Positions 1-9,021 of a stretch of DNA of 64,000 nt are shown piece after piece. Below the pieces are notes generated by a model that was given only the letters and a program-made list of their open reading frames with translations, was not told the DNA's origin and did not search any database. The position numbers and the translations under genes were made by a program. The stretch is taken from the NCBI GenBank assembly GCA_946536925.1, contig CAMNFC010000002.1, positions 1-64,000 of the forward strand, in the 5' to 3' direction. How positions within the stretch are numbered: position 1 is the stretch's first letter; each line of letters begins with the position of its first letter. The stretch is from an uncultured Selenomonadales bacterium. Lineage in GTDB: Bacteria; Bacillota; Negativicutes; Selenomonadales; Selenomonadaceae.

Positions 1-20
1 AAAATTACGGGACCAATCAT
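1..20 (-). CDS. dctM: TRAP transporter large permease, first six codons only
   Basis: Reading leftward, ATG at 20 opens a frame coding M-I-G-P-V-I before the window ends. The ATG overlaps the TGA stop of the upstream small-permease gene (ATGA), the usual translational coupling of dctQ and dctM. The identity rests on gene order (P-Q-M) rather than on residues, because only six codons are visible. The full protein would be a membrane permease of about 430 residues forming the substrate path of a sodium-driven TRAP importer. Confidence 0.6.
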
Positions 21-493
21 TTTGCGTCGCCCTCCTCGCCTTTAATCGTGTCAATTAACATGAACAGAAATTCAATCGTGATGAAGAACGCGCCGATTGG
101 GACGAACGAGCCGAAAATCCATTCCGGCCACTGCATGCCCGCCGTCACTTGCCCGTGAAAAATTTGGCTCTGCACCATGCTGATTCCGTACCAGAAAAGT
201 GCGGCGGAGAAAAAAGTTGCCAGCGCATAGCTCATCACTTGAATCCCGCGCTTTAAACCTTTGGGCATCAAATCCAAAATCGCGGTGAAACCCAAGTGAG
301 CTTTGCGTCTGGCCGCGGCCGCCGAGCCGATCAAACTAAGCAGAACGAAAAGATAAGTTGTGATCTCTTCCGAAAAAGAGAACGACGCGCTGAAGACGTA
401 ACGGGCGATGACGTTTGCGAAGGTTAAAGCCGTCATGACGATGAGGCAGATCGCGCAGATTATGTCTTCGATTTTTCCCAAAATGTATCGCAT
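17..493 (-). CDS. dctQ: TRAP transporter small permease (DctQ)
   Basis: Membrane subunit that joins the large permease in a tripartite ATP-independent periplasmic importer for organic acids. The 158-residue protein has four hydrophobic segments (roughly residues 10-33, 45-62, 85-107 and 125-147). It carries the family features: an early 'ANVIARYVF' and a 'RRKAHLGF' loop. The ATG at 493 follows AAGGAGG at good spacing. It lies 13 bases after dctP and overlaps dctM by four bases, so P-Q-M form one operon. The substrate cannot be read from this subunit. Confidence 0.9.
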   Translation of the reverse strand: MRYILGKIEDIICAICLIVMTALTFANVIARYVFSASFSFSEEITTYLFVLLSLIGSAAAARRKAHLGFTAILDLMPKGLKRGIQVMSYALATFFSAALFWYGISMVQSQIFHGQVTAGMQWPEWIFGSFVPIGAFFITIEFLFMLIDTIKGEEGDAK

Positions 494-506
494 GCCGATT
501 GCCTCC

Positions 507-1541
507 TTACTTCATGCGGAAGGCCTTGCAAGCCTCGTCGCCGTATTTTTCCATGAGCTCCTGGCGCACGCCCTGAACTTTGTCTTGGAAAGGTTTCAAC
601 TGTTCGGGCGTGAGGACGATGACTTCCATGCCGCCCTGCTCGAATTTTTTGCGCAGATTTTCTTCGTCGTTCTCAACCAAGTCGCGCCCCCACTCGCAAG
701 CCTCTTTTGCCTTCGCGCGGATAAGTTCCTGAGTCTTGGGCTCCAGGCTCTCGAAAATCTTTGTGTTGGCGACGAACAGATAATTTTCGTAAGTGTAATT
801 CCAAACGGTCATGTACTGCTGAATCTCGTTGACTTTGGCGGAGTTGGTGACGGAGAAACCGTTTTCCTGTCCGTCGATCGTTCCCTGTTGAATCGCGGTG
901 AAAGCTTCCGACCAGCTCATTGCCACGGGGTCTGCGCCGAACGCCCGCCAAAACTTAAAATAAACCTCGCCGCCGGGCACGCGGATTTTCAGGCCGGCAA
1001 CGTCTTCCGGCTTGAGCACGGGGTGTTTGCCGTTTGTAATTTGTCTGAAACCGTTGTGCGCCGAGGCGAGGAAAGTCATTCCCTGTTGAGCGAGAATTTT
1101 TTTGTAGTATTCGCCGCCCGTCGTGTCGATAATTTCACGAGCCTCTTGATAGTTGTTAAAAGTCCAAGGAATCGTGGCAATCAAAAGATGTTCGTCCATG
1201 ACCGCCATAACGCCCGCCGCATACGCCGCCAAATCAACTGCGCCGTCGGCAATCATTTCGATACCCTTCGAGGCGTTGCCGCCCGCAAGCTGGTCGTTCG
1301 GGAAAACGTCGATTGTGATATTCCCGCCGCTCTCTTTTTCCATAAGCTCGGCAAATTTCATAGCAACTTTCGTATCAGTCGCAATGTTCGTGCCGTTGAC
1401 GCTCATGACGAGTTTGATTTTCTGATATTCGCCTTCTTTGCGTTCGGTTTGGGCTCCTTGTTCGCCGCAACCTGTCACGGCAAGCAAAGCGCAAACGAGC
1501 AACACCGACATCAGAATTTTTTTCCACATCGGCATTTTCAA
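507..1541 (-). CDS. dctP: TRAP transporter substrate-binding lipoprotein (DctP)
   Basis: Periplasmic receptor of the TRAP importer, 344 residues, the normal family length. A signal peptide ends in a lipobox-like 'AVTGCGEQ', so it is probably a lipoprotein. Family motifs include 'FPNDQLAGG' (residues about 80-90), 'LKIRVPGGEVYFKFWRAFG' and 'QQGTIDGQENG', which bear the conserved Arg and Gln/Asn that hold a carboxylate. Best start is TTG at 1541, nine bases after GGAGG; an ATG two codons later is the alternative. First gene of the operon, behind a strong promoter at 1613-1642. The ligand (a C4-dicarboxylate or other organic acid) is not determinable from sequence. Confidence 0.92.
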   Translation of the reverse strand: MKMPMWKKILMSVLLVCALLAVTGCGEQGAQTERKEGEYQKIKLVMSVNGTNIATDTKVAMKFAELMEKESGGNITIDVFPNDQLAGGNASKGIEMIADGAVDLAAYAAGVMAVMDEHLLIATIPWTFNNYQEAREIIDTTGGEYYKKILAQQGMTFLASAHNGFRQITNGKHPVLKPEDVAGLKIRVPGGEVYFKFWRAFGADPVAMSWSEAFTAIQQGTIDGQENGFSVTNSAKVNEIQQYMTVWNYTYENYLFVANTKIFESLEPKTQELIRAKAKEACEWGRDLVENDEENLRKKFEQGGMEVIVLTPEQLKPFQDKVQGVRQELMEKYGDEACKAFRMK

Positions 1542-1612
1542 ATCAGCTCCCCTCCTCTAAAAAACCCTTTGAACTTCCTAAACCAACATAGGACGTTGAT
1601 TGAGTTGCGCGT

Positions 1613-1642
1613 ATATTATCATTGACGCGGTTAATCTGTCAA
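1613..1642 (-). promoter_or_regulatory. sigma-70-type promoter of the dctPQM operon
   Basis: On the minus strand a perfect TTGACA (1642-1637) is separated by 18 bases from TAATAT (1618-1613). It faces dctP, whose start lies about 70 bases further on. Confidence 0.75.
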
Positions 1643-1665
1643 CTGCCTGCAAAAATTTTTTTGGG

Positions 1666-1690
1666 CAAAAAAAAATCCGCCGAAGCGGAA
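1666..1690 (-). terminator. intrinsic terminator of the exporter operon
   Basis: The stem TCCGC/GCGGA (1676-1680 with 1685-1689, loop CGAA) sits just after the TolC stop codon. On the minus strand it is followed by nine T residues. It separates the exporter operon from the dctP promoter. Confidence 0.8.
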
Positions 1691-1698
1691 AAAATTTT

Positions 1699-3156
1699 TT
1701 ACTTGTCGAAGGGTTCGGGCGACTCTTTCGGCTCGGCGTAGATGTTTTCGACGGCGGCCGCCTCCAAAGATTTTGGCGAGGATTTTCCGCTCTGTTCGGC
1801 TTCGGCGTAAAGTTTGGCGTCAATCGTCACGGGAACACCCATTGCCTTTTCCAGCTGCGCGCGGCTCGTGTTGAAGTTGTAAATCGCGGCGTAGTAATTG
1901 TTGCGCGTCTCGACGACTTTTTCCTGCGCGTTCATGACGTTCAAGTTTGTGTCGACGCCTTCGACGTAACGGACTTGGGCGATGGCATATTCTTCTTCGG
2001 CTTTGTCCACGGCGGAGGCAGTCACCTCGATATTTTTTTCTGCGGTCTTGAGGGCGATGTACGCGCTGTGAACTTCAAGCTGAATCGTTTCGATCTGTTG
2101 CTTGGCCAGGCTCTCTGCGCGGGCTTGAGCGGCTTTGGCTTGATTGACGTTGGCGGAAGTTATGCCGTTGTCAAAAATATTCCATTGCATTTGCAGGCCG
2201 ACCGACCATTGCTCGGCGTTGTGGTTGGAGCCGAAAACATTTTCGCCGGACATGTTCCCTTGCACCACGGCACTCACTTGCGGGCGATATCCGCTCTTTG
2301 CGGCGTTGGTTTGAGCTTGAGCCTGTTTGAGCGCGTAGACCGCGGCGATTCCGTCGGGGCGATGAGCCAGCGCGTATTCCATGCAAGTTTCCTCGCTGAA
2401 GTTGTAGCGGACGAATTCGGGGTCGTCGCCGGTTGCAATCTCCGTGTTGACCGGCAAGCCCAAAATGTTGTTGAGTTGCGCCACGGCCGTTTGATAATTT
2501 CCTTGCGCGGTGTTCAAACTTTGGCGGCTGTTTGCAAGCTGAACGTTGGTGGCCAGCACGTCGGATTTTGCCACGGTTCCGACCTCATATTGAATCGTGA
2601 CGGTGTCCAAATGCTCCTGCAAAAGTCGAACGGCTTCTTCCTGAACGTTGACCAAAGACGCCTGCTGAAGAACTTGATAGTAAGCTTGCGCCGCCCGAAA
2701 CTTCACCGTCTGCCGAGAATTTTCCAAACTCAAGTCCGCCGAATTCAGAGCATAACGCGCCGCTTCCCGCTGATTTTCAAGCCGCCCGCCCGTATACAAC
2801 GGAAAGGACAAACTCGCGCTGTTGTAGTTTTCAAATTCGTAGGAAGGAAACAAATCTTGCCACGGCGAGCCTTTGTATTGGTCGTGCTGATCGCGTCGGC
2901 CGCTCCTGCGATAATATCTGCCGCCGATTCGATTTAGATTCGTCGACCAGCTGAATTGCAGACCCGACTGCCTGCGCACCGACGACAAATTCCAACGCGC
3001 GGACTCTCTCTCTTGTGTCGACTGTTCGATCAATCGATTGTTTTTCAACGCAAGGGCGATCGCCTCATCGCGCGTCAACGTCAAGCCTTCGGCGGCAAAA
3101 GTCGAGGAGGGGAGAAAGACACTCGCCGCCGCCAATGCCGCAAAAAATTTTTTCAT
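1699..3156 (-). CDS. TolC-family outer membrane efflux channel
   Basis: Outer-membrane and periplasmic tunnel through which type I secretion systems export their cargo. The 485-residue protein starts with a Sec signal peptide (ATG at 3156 after GAGGAG). It contains two copies of the outer-membrane efflux repeat, rich in Ala/Gln/Asn heptads (about residues 20-230 and 250-450). Typical phrases are 'SLSFPLYTGGRLENQREAARY' (trimmed: SLSFPLYTGG) and 'MQWNIFDNGI'. It is the last gene of the exporter operon, 12 bases after the second ABC gene, and is followed by a terminator. A TolC gene is strong evidence for an outer membrane in this Firmicute. The C-terminal tail after residue 440 is poorly conserved and charged. 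Confidence 0.92.
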   Translation of the reverse strand: MKKFFAALAAASVFLPSSTFAAEGLTLTRDEAIALALKNNRLIEQSTQERESARWNLSSVRRQSGLQFSWSTNLNRIGGRYYRRSGRRDQHDQYKGSPWQDLFPSYEFENYNSASLSFPLYTGGRLENQREAARYALNSADLSLENSRQTVKFRAAQAYYQVLQQASLVNVQEEAVRLLQEHLDTVTIQYEVGTVAKSDVLATNVQLANSRQSLNTAQGNYQTAVAQLNNILGLPVNTEIATGDDPEFVRYNFSEETCMEYALAHRPDGIAAVYALKQAQAQTNAAKSGYRPQVSAVVQGNMSGENVFGSNHNAEQWSVGLQMQWNIFDNGITSANVNQAKAAQARAESLAKQQIETIQLEVHSAYIALKTAEKNIEVTASAVDKAEEEYAIAQVRYVEGVDTNLNVMNAQEKVVETRNNYYAAIYNFNTSRAQLEKAMGVPVTIDAKLYAEAEQSGKSSPKSLEAAAVENIYAEPKESPEPFDK

Positions 3157-3168
3157 AAGTAATTCTCC

Positions 3169-5862
3169 TCAAGCAGTTTGTCTTTTGACCAAGTTTGCAA
3201 AAATTCCGCCGCGAGTAACCAGCTCGTCAAAGCCGCCGCTCTCGACGATTCGCCCCGCGTCCATGACCAAAATTCTGTCGCAATTTCGAATTGTGGAAAG
3301 TCTGTGCGCCACGATGATTCTCGTCGCGTTGAGGTTGTCCAAACTTTTCGTGACGATTGATTGCGTGCGATTGTCCAGGGCGGAGGTTGCCTCGTCGAAA
3401 ATCAAAATCGCGGGCTTGGTGACGAGTGCGCGGGCGATCAAAATTCTTTGTCGTTGTCCGCCGGAAATATTCGTTGAGCCTTCGCTGATAACGGTTTGCA
3501 TGCCCATTGGCATCATTGCGATATCGTCGGCAATTCCCGCGGCGGCTGCGGCTTCCCAGGCGTCTTCTTGAGTTAAAGGATTTGTGCCAATGATGTTTGT
3601 GAAGATGTCGCCCTGCATGAGCTGGCCGTTTTGGAGGACGACGCCCATTTGAGTTCTCACGGACGGCAAATTCAATTCGGCCAAGTCTTGTCCGTCGAAA
3701 TAAATTGAACCTTTGCGGGGGGTCTCGAAGCCCAAAAGAAGTCTGACGAGCGTGGACTTGCCGCAACCCGAACGCCCGACGATTGCCACGTTCTCACCGG
3801 CAGAAATTTTAAAGCTCACGTCGTGCAAAACGTCTCGACCTTCCGCGTAGCCGAACGTCACGTTGCTGACTTCAATCGCGCCGCTCAAAATTCCGGAGTC
3901 TGCTTTGTCGCCGACGCTTTCGGGAATTTCTTTGAGGATCGGGCGCAAATTTTCGATGTGCGGCTGAATCGCGAAGTATTGGCCGACGAGAGGAATGATT
4001 CCGTTGATCGTGGCGTTGAAAGATGAAAAGGCACCTTGGAAGGCGATGAACTGCGCGTAGGTTATGCCCTGAATCTGTTGGCCGTTGGGACCGACCTCGT
4101 TCATGCCGTAGACCGCGATGTAATAAAGGCACATGGTCAAGATAAACGGTTGGACGGAGCCGATGATCGAGTTGTAGTTTCCTTGCCAGCGCAATTTTAA
4201 ATTCCACTTCCACGTTTCGCCGAAAACTTCGCTCCACAACCAGAACGCTTGATTTTCCGCGCCGTGCTCACGGAACTTTGCGAGGCCTTTAAAAATTTGT
4301 TGGACGAGGCCGGCCTCTCGGTTGTTCGCGTCGATTAATTTTCTTTGGAAGCCGATGACGCGCCGATAAATAAAAGCGGTGATGATTGCATAGATAAACC
4401 AGACGACGACGGCCGCGGCCGTGAGCTTGAGGCTGTAGTAGCACATCAAAAAAATGCTCCAGAAGCTGAAGACGAAACCGAACAGCCCGCCGATAAAATC
4501 CGCGCTGACCAAACCTTTGATGACGTTGATGCCGCCCATGCGCGAGGCCAGTTCGCCGGAAGTAAATCGTCGGAAAAAACCCGTCGGCAAAGTGAGCAGT
4601 CGTCCCCAAAGCGCGGCCTCGGTCGCCATGTTCATTCGCGTGGTGATTCTCATCACGGCGATTGTTCGGACGATACCCAAGCTTGCCGTCGTGAAAGATG
4701 TGACCATGATGACTTGCGTGACGGTCGCCAAACCTTGTCGGTCGAGAATGGGGATGATGTCCGCGAAAATTGTTTCCGTAACCAGCGGCATTGCCAACGG
4801 AATAATTCCCGAAATTAAACTGATGACGATGACCGTGCGATAATCGGCGAACCAACACTGCTTGAAGATAAATTTCATCAGGTCGAGAATTTTTAACTCT
4901 TTGGCGGGGAAGCCCGCATAACATTCAAACGCGCTCTTGTCGATTTTTTTTGCGAGGTCGTCGGTGAGGGCGATACCTTCGGGGTGTTGGAGGTTGACGA
5001 GTTTATATTTGCCGGCGGCCAGAGGAATGAACGCCGACAAAATTTTTTCTTCGCCGAAGTAGCCGATGATGACGCCGCTGTCGTTTTTGTGCCAGTCCTC
5101 GACGAGTTCAATCAAGCGCATCTGCATGTTGCCCTTTTGAATCAAGCGACGAATCAAACGGATTTGGTCAAGCTTGCGCACGAGTTCCGCTTCGAGTTTG
5201 ATGTTGTCGGTCGGCATGTTCAACGCGACGGCCGCCCGCCGCACGATGAAGGTTGCCTCTTCCAAACGCACGGCGCGTTCGGTCGTCTCAGAATAAGTCG
5301 TGGTCTCTTCGCCGAGCAAATTTGAAATGGAGCTGTCCAAAAGTCTGCGTTGGTTGCGGGCGCGAACTTCGACGCGATTTGAAAATCTTTTGTCTTCGGC
5401 CGCGAACCGAACGCCCAGGAGCATTGAAAAAATTTCTTCGTTTTGACGGAAAGCCGCGGTCAAATCGATTGCGTCCTCCAAAACGGTGCCTTCCAGCCAC
5501 GTGATTAAAATATCGTCGCCCTTGTCCGCCAAAAGTCTGAGCCAGGGCAACTTTATCAGCTCGAAGAACCAGCGGCGCATGAAATTTTTTAATTCGTCGG
5601 GAGAAACTTCATCGAACGCAAAAAATTTTATCTGCGTGTCTTCGGCGGCATAGATTAGCGTTTCGGTCTCCTCGAATTCGTCAAGCAGAGGGAAGGCCGC
5701 TTCGCCCGCCGTCAGCTCAACCAAAAATTGTTGGCGGAAGGAACCCGCGGCTCTCGTCACGGCGTAAACTTCGACTTTGCCCGAATCAATCAGCGCGAGG
5801 CGTTCCACGTCCTGCAGCCGAAGTCGTTCGCCCGCCGTCAAAAATTTTTCAAAGCGGCTCAA
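3169..5862 (-). CDS. NHLM-type peptide exporter, second ABC permease/ATPase
   Basis: Second ABC half of an NHLM (nitrile hydratase leader microcin) peptide exporter. From the chosen start the protein is 897 residues. About 300 N-terminal residues have no recognised motif and may match the cyclic-nucleotide-binding-like region of this subfamily. A membrane domain follows, then an ATPase domain with Walker A 'GRSGCGKST', signature 'NISGGQRQR' and Walker B 'ILIFDEATSAL'. It has no C39 peptidase. The annotated start is TTG at 5862, eight bases after AAAGGAG (5871-5877). A longer frame opens at TTG 5883 but lacks a ribosome site. It overlaps the upstream peptidase/ABC gene by 14 bases. It probably pairs with that protein as a heterodimer. 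Confidence 0.88.
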   Translation of the reverse strand: MSRFEKFLTAGERLRLQDVERLALIDSGKVEVYAVTRAAGSFRQQFLVELTAGEAAFPLLDEFEETETLIYAAEDTQIKFFAFDEVSPDELKNFMRRWFFELIKLPWLRLLADKGDDILITWLEGTVLEDAIDLTAAFRQNEEIFSMLLGVRFAAEDKRFSNRVEVRARNQRRLLDSSISNLLGEETTTYSETTERAVRLEEATFIVRRAAVALNMPTDNIKLEAELVRKLDQIRLIRRLIQKGNMQMRLIELVEDWHKNDSGVIIGYFGEEKILSAFIPLAAGKYKLVNLQHPEGIALTDDLAKKIDKSAFECYAGFPAKELKILDLMKFIFKQCWFADYRTVIVISLISGIIPLAMPLVTETIFADIIPILDRQGLATVTQVIMVTSFTTASLGIVRTIAVMRITTRMNMATEAALWGRLLTLPTGFFRRFTSGELASRMGGINVIKGLVSADFIGGLFGFVFSFWSIFLMCYYSLKLTAAAVVVWFIYAIITAFIYRRVIGFQRKLIDANNREAGLVQQIFKGLAKFREHGAENQAFWLWSEVFGETWKWNLKLRWQGNYNSIIGSVQPFILTMCLYYIAVYGMNEVGPNGQQIQGITYAQFIAFQGAFSSFNATINGIIPLVGQYFAIQPHIENLRPILKEIPESVGDKADSGILSGAIEVSNVTFGYAEGRDVLHDVSFKISAGENVAIVGRSGCGKSTLVRLLLGFETPRKGSIYFDGQDLAELNLPSVRTQMGVVLQNGQLMQGDIFTNIIGTNPLTQEDAWEAAAAAGIADDIAMMPMGMQTVISEGSTNISGGQRQRILIARALVTKPAILIFDEATSALDNRTQSIVTKSLDNLNATRIIVAHRLSTIRNCDRILVMDAGRIVESGGFDELVTRGGIFANLVKRQTA

Positions 5863-8062
5863 CTTCTCGGCTCCTTTCTTCAATCAATCTGCGATACGCT
5901 CCGTCGTGTTGAATCATTTCTTTGTGGGTGCCGCGCTCGACGACGACGCCTTTTTCCAAAACGATGATCTCGTCGCAATCGCGAATGGTGGAAAGTCTGT
6001 GAGCAACGATCAAGCACGAACAGCCGCGCCGACGAATATTTTCCAAGACGGTTTGCTCGGTCATCGGGTCGAGGGCTGAAGTTGCCTCGTCCAAAACCAA
6101 CAGCGACGGATTGTTGGCCAAAGCCCGCGCGATTTCCAAACGTTGACGCTGGCCGCCCGAAAAGTTCAAGCCGCCCTCCGAAACTTCAGAATCGTAGCCT
6201 TTGTCGAGCTGCAAAATGTCTTCGTGGATGCAAGCGTCTTTGGCGGCCTGAATGATATCGCTGCGGCGGACGGAATCGTCGAAGAGCGAAAGATTTTGCG
6301 CAATCGTCCCGGTGATTTGGAAAACGTCCTGGTCGACGGCGGAAATTGAATTGACGATGACGGCGCGGGAAAGCTCGCGACGTTTGATACCGTCGAAACG
6401 AACTTCACCGCTCCATTCCTCGTAAATGCCCGTGACGATTTTTGAAACGGTGGACTTGCCCGAACCGCTCGCACCGACGACAGCCACCCAATGCCCCGGC
6501 TCGATGTGCAGAGAAAATTTATTTATCAGCGGCTTTTCCAGCGGGCTGTAGCCGAAATCGATATCTTTGAGTTCAAGTTCGCCGTTCAAGCGGGCGACAG
6601 GCTCGTCGGAAATTTTTTCTTCGCGGCAATTCAAATCGTCAATCTCATATTTGCGCACGTCGTTCAATCTTTGCATTTGCATTTCGGTTGATTGAAGAGT
6701 TGAGCCCAAACCGAGCAGCGCGTTGACGGGAGCCTGGAAACTTCCCATTAAAGATTGGAACGCGGTGAACATGCCGGCCGTCAGCGCACCTTCCATTATC
6801 GAGAAGCCGCCCAGCGTCATAATCAGCGCGCCGTTGATTCCTCCCAAAAGTGTGGGGATAATCGTTGCGGTCATCTGCCAGAGCGCGACGTCTTGGCCGG
6901 CCTTCAAAACTTTTGCACGATAGCCCGCCCACTTCGCGAAAAAATCTGCCTCGTTGCCGTTAGCTTTAATCGTCTCAATCATCATCAAGCCGTTCATCGC
7001 CGTGCCGTATTCTTTGCCCGCGTCCTGCTGAATCTTCATGTTCATATCGGTCAAATGTCGGCGGAGCGCGAAGAACATGACGATATTGATGCTCGAAAAA
7101 AATACGCCAATCAAAGTCAGCGTCACGTCATATTGGAGAAGCAAGAGCAAATAAAAAATCGCGACGAGGAAATTTAAAATTGCCAAGGCCGCCGGCCCGG
7201 ACAAAACGCCCGCGATCGATTCGTTGTAGTTGACGCGAGAGGCAACCTCGCCCGCGAAACGCTGATTAAAAAATTGCATGGGCAGACGGAGCAAATGCCA
7301 GAAGAAACTCGACGAATCGGCCAGCGTCAATTTTTGTTGCCAGCGCGTCAAGATAACGGCCTGCAACCATGTCATCACGCCGCAAACGACCCAAGAGACC
7401 GTCATGGCCAAGCAGAAGTTGAACATCCAGTCCGTGTGCTTTTTGGCGAGAATGTCGTCCAAAAAAATTTGACTGAAGACGGGCGACGCCAGCCCCGGAA
7501 TTATCATGCCGAAGTTGAGGAGCAAAATAAAAAACACCGCCCATTTGTCGCGGGAAAGTTTTATGGCAACGTCTTTAAAAATGTTGTAGCGTTCGCCTTC
7601 GGGTTTAAAATTTTCGTTCGGGACGACGCGCAGAGCCACGCCCGTGTACGACGTGCGGAACTCGTCCCATTTGACGGTGCGCCTGCCCATGGCCGGGTCG
7701 TTTAGATAAACCGTGTCGCCTTTGATGCCTTCGAGCACGACGAAGTGATTAAATTCCCAGTGAATGATCAGCGGGAAAACCATCAGCTCTTTTAATCTGT
7801 CGGCCGTCCAACGATAGCCGTTTGCGTCGCAGCCGCGGTTCCTGGCCGCACGAATGACGCAACTGGCTTTGGAGCCGTCGCGATTGACGCCGCACTCTTG
7901 ACGGAGTTTTTCCAGCGGCAACCAAAGATTGTAATGCGAAAAAATCATCGACAGGGAGGCCGCGCCGCATTCGGTCGCTTCCATCTGCAAAATCGTCGGG
8001 ACTTTGACGCGCGTGGTCGTCAGCCCGAAAAAATTTTTTATCTTATCAATGAAACTCATCAT
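5849..8062 (-). CDS. NHLM-type peptide exporter, C39 peptidase/ABC transporter
   Basis: Cuts the leader peptide after Gly-Gly and exports the core peptide using ATP. The 737-residue protein begins with a C39 peptidase domain, with catalytic Cys32 ('ATECGAAS'), His106 ('NHFVVL') and Asp122 ('NDPAMGRR'), so the triad is intact. A six-helix membrane domain (about 160-440) and an ABC ATPase follow, with 'GASGSGKST', 'NFSGGQRQR' and 'LLVLDEATSALD'. ATG at 8062 overlaps the adaptor stop codon (ATGA); a GTG at 8077 and an ATG at 8059 are alternatives. Being a functional leader peptidase, it predicts a double-glycine substrate somewhere in the genome; see the gene at 60483. Confidence 0.93.
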   Translation of the reverse strand: MMSFIDKIKNFFGLTTTRVKVPTILQMEATECGAASLSMIFSHYNLWLPLEKLRQECGVNRDGSKASCVIRAARNRGCDANGYRWTADRLKELMVFPLIIHWEFNHFVVLEGIKGDTVYLNDPAMGRRTVKWDEFRTSYTGVALRVVPNENFKPEGERYNIFKDVAIKLSRDKWAVFFILLLNFGMIIPGLASPVFSQIFLDDILAKKHTDWMFNFCLAMTVSWVVCGVMTWLQAVILTRWQQKLTLADSSSFFWHLLRLPMQFFNQRFAGEVASRVNYNESIAGVLSGPAALAILNFLVAIFYLLLLLQYDVTLTLIGVFFSSINIVMFFALRRHLTDMNMKIQQDAGKEYGTAMNGLMMIETIKANGNEADFFAKWAGYRAKVLKAGQDVALWQMTATIIPTLLGGINGALIMTLGGFSIMEGALTAGMFTAFQSLMGSFQAPVNALLGLGSTLQSTEMQMQRLNDVRKYEIDDLNCREEKISDEPVARLNGELELKDIDFGYSPLEKPLINKFSLHIEPGHWVAVVGASGSGKSTVSKIVTGIYEEWSGEVRFDGIKRRELSRAVIVNSISAVDQDVFQITGTIAQNLSLFDDSVRRSDIIQAAKDACIHEDILQLDKGYDSEVSEGGLNFSGGQRQRLEIARALANNPSLLVLDEATSALDPMTEQTVLENIRRRGCSCLIVAHRLSTIRDCDEIIVLEKGVVVERGTHKEMIQHDGAYRRLIEERSREVEPL

Positions 8063-9021
8063 CTGCTCCGTAGCCACTGGCTCAGCTTGTAGAAAACTTT
8101 TTCAATCGGCGGTTTGCGTTCGATGATGATTGAGCCCGTGCAAAAGGAGCCGGCCGTCACGGGTTTGTGTTCGCCGACTTTGGAAGTCCAAAGGTAGCCG
8201 CTCTTGTCCGCGGGATCTTTGACGAGATCGAAGACGACTTCCATCACCGAAGAGTTTTGAGCCTGAATAATCCATTGAGCAAGTTGCGCGTTGCCCAGGT
8301 GCTGTTGGATTCCGTTGATCGTTATGGGATATTGAGAGACGGAACGCACGACGCCGATCAAAGAGCCCGTTTGCGAAATGTCCGCGCCGTTGGGGGCAAG
8401 TTGAATCGACATGCCGCTTTGAACGCGTTTGCCTTTGTCGAGGGGAATGTACAAAAGCCCCGTCAAGTCCCCGCGATTTTGAGTGATGCGCACGGAACAA
8501 ATCGGCGAGCCGGGAGAAAGCATCGTGCCCACGTCGACCATAACCTCGTCGACAATTCCGTCGTAATCGCTGTAGACATCTTCGGCCACGTCCTGCTGAT
8601 ATCTTTTGGCGTCGTATTGATAGGCGCGACCCATTGCGTCTTTGTCGCCGGAAGCCAGACCCATTCCGTATTGAGCCATGCGAGTATCTGCGGCTTGAGC
8701 GGCCTGTTCCATGTGCGCTATCAAGTCACCTTTTTTAATCATCATGCCGGGGCGAACGTAAAGCCTGCCGATTTTTCCGCCGGCCGTGTGCGTCACGTTC
8801 ATAACGCCCGCCGAATCCATGATTAAACCCATGCCGTCCGCTTTGACGGTGAACGCGCCGTAAATCGACCAGAGGACAACCGCGAACAAAAGCACGAGCA
8901 CCGCAATCAACGCAATCCAGCTGACGGGCGTCGTTATTGGCAACATCGTATCGAGCTTTTCGGGCGAGCGAAGTTTATCGAGAGCTTCTTGGCTGAAAAT
9001 TTGACTGTTCTGCTGTCTCAT
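8059..9021 (-). CDS. NHLM exporter HlyD-family periplasmic adaptor
   Basis: Membrane-fusion protein bridging the ABC exporter and TolC. The 320-residue protein has one N-terminal transmembrane segment (about 36-58, 'WIALIAVLVLLFAVVLW'), then a lipoyl half-domain ('GKIGRLYVRPGMMIKKGD') and a second half ('YDGIVDEVMVDVGTMLSPGSP'). The hairpin between them is very short, as in the NHLM HlyD subfamily and unlike classical HlyD. It overlaps the upstream adaptor by four bases (ATGA at 9018-9021) and the downstream peptidase/ABC gene by four. It therefore belongs to a tightly coupled operon. Confidence 0.88.
   Translation of the reverse strand: MRQQNSQIFSQEALDKLRSPEKLDTMLPITTPVSWIALIAVLVLLFAVVLWSIYGAFTVKADGMGLIMDSAGVMNVTHTAGGKIGRLYVRPGMMIKKGDLIAHMEQAAQAADTRMAQYGMGLASGDKDAMGRAYQYDAKRYQQDVAEDVYSDYDGIVDEVMVDVGTMLSPGSPICSVRITQNRGDLTGLLYIPLDKGKRVQSGMSIQLAPNGADISQTGSLIGVVRSVSQYPITINGIQQHLGNAQLAQWIIQAQNSSVMEVVFDLVKDPADKSGYLWTSKVGEHKPVTAGSFCTGSIIIERKPPIEKVFYKLSQWLRSR

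Noticed and set aside
408-1625. Long plus-strand open frame (405 codons) across dctQ and dctP
   Set aside because: It mirrors the codon pattern of the dctP gene on the other strand, has no ribosome site and codes a low-complexity product rich in Phe, His and Arg.
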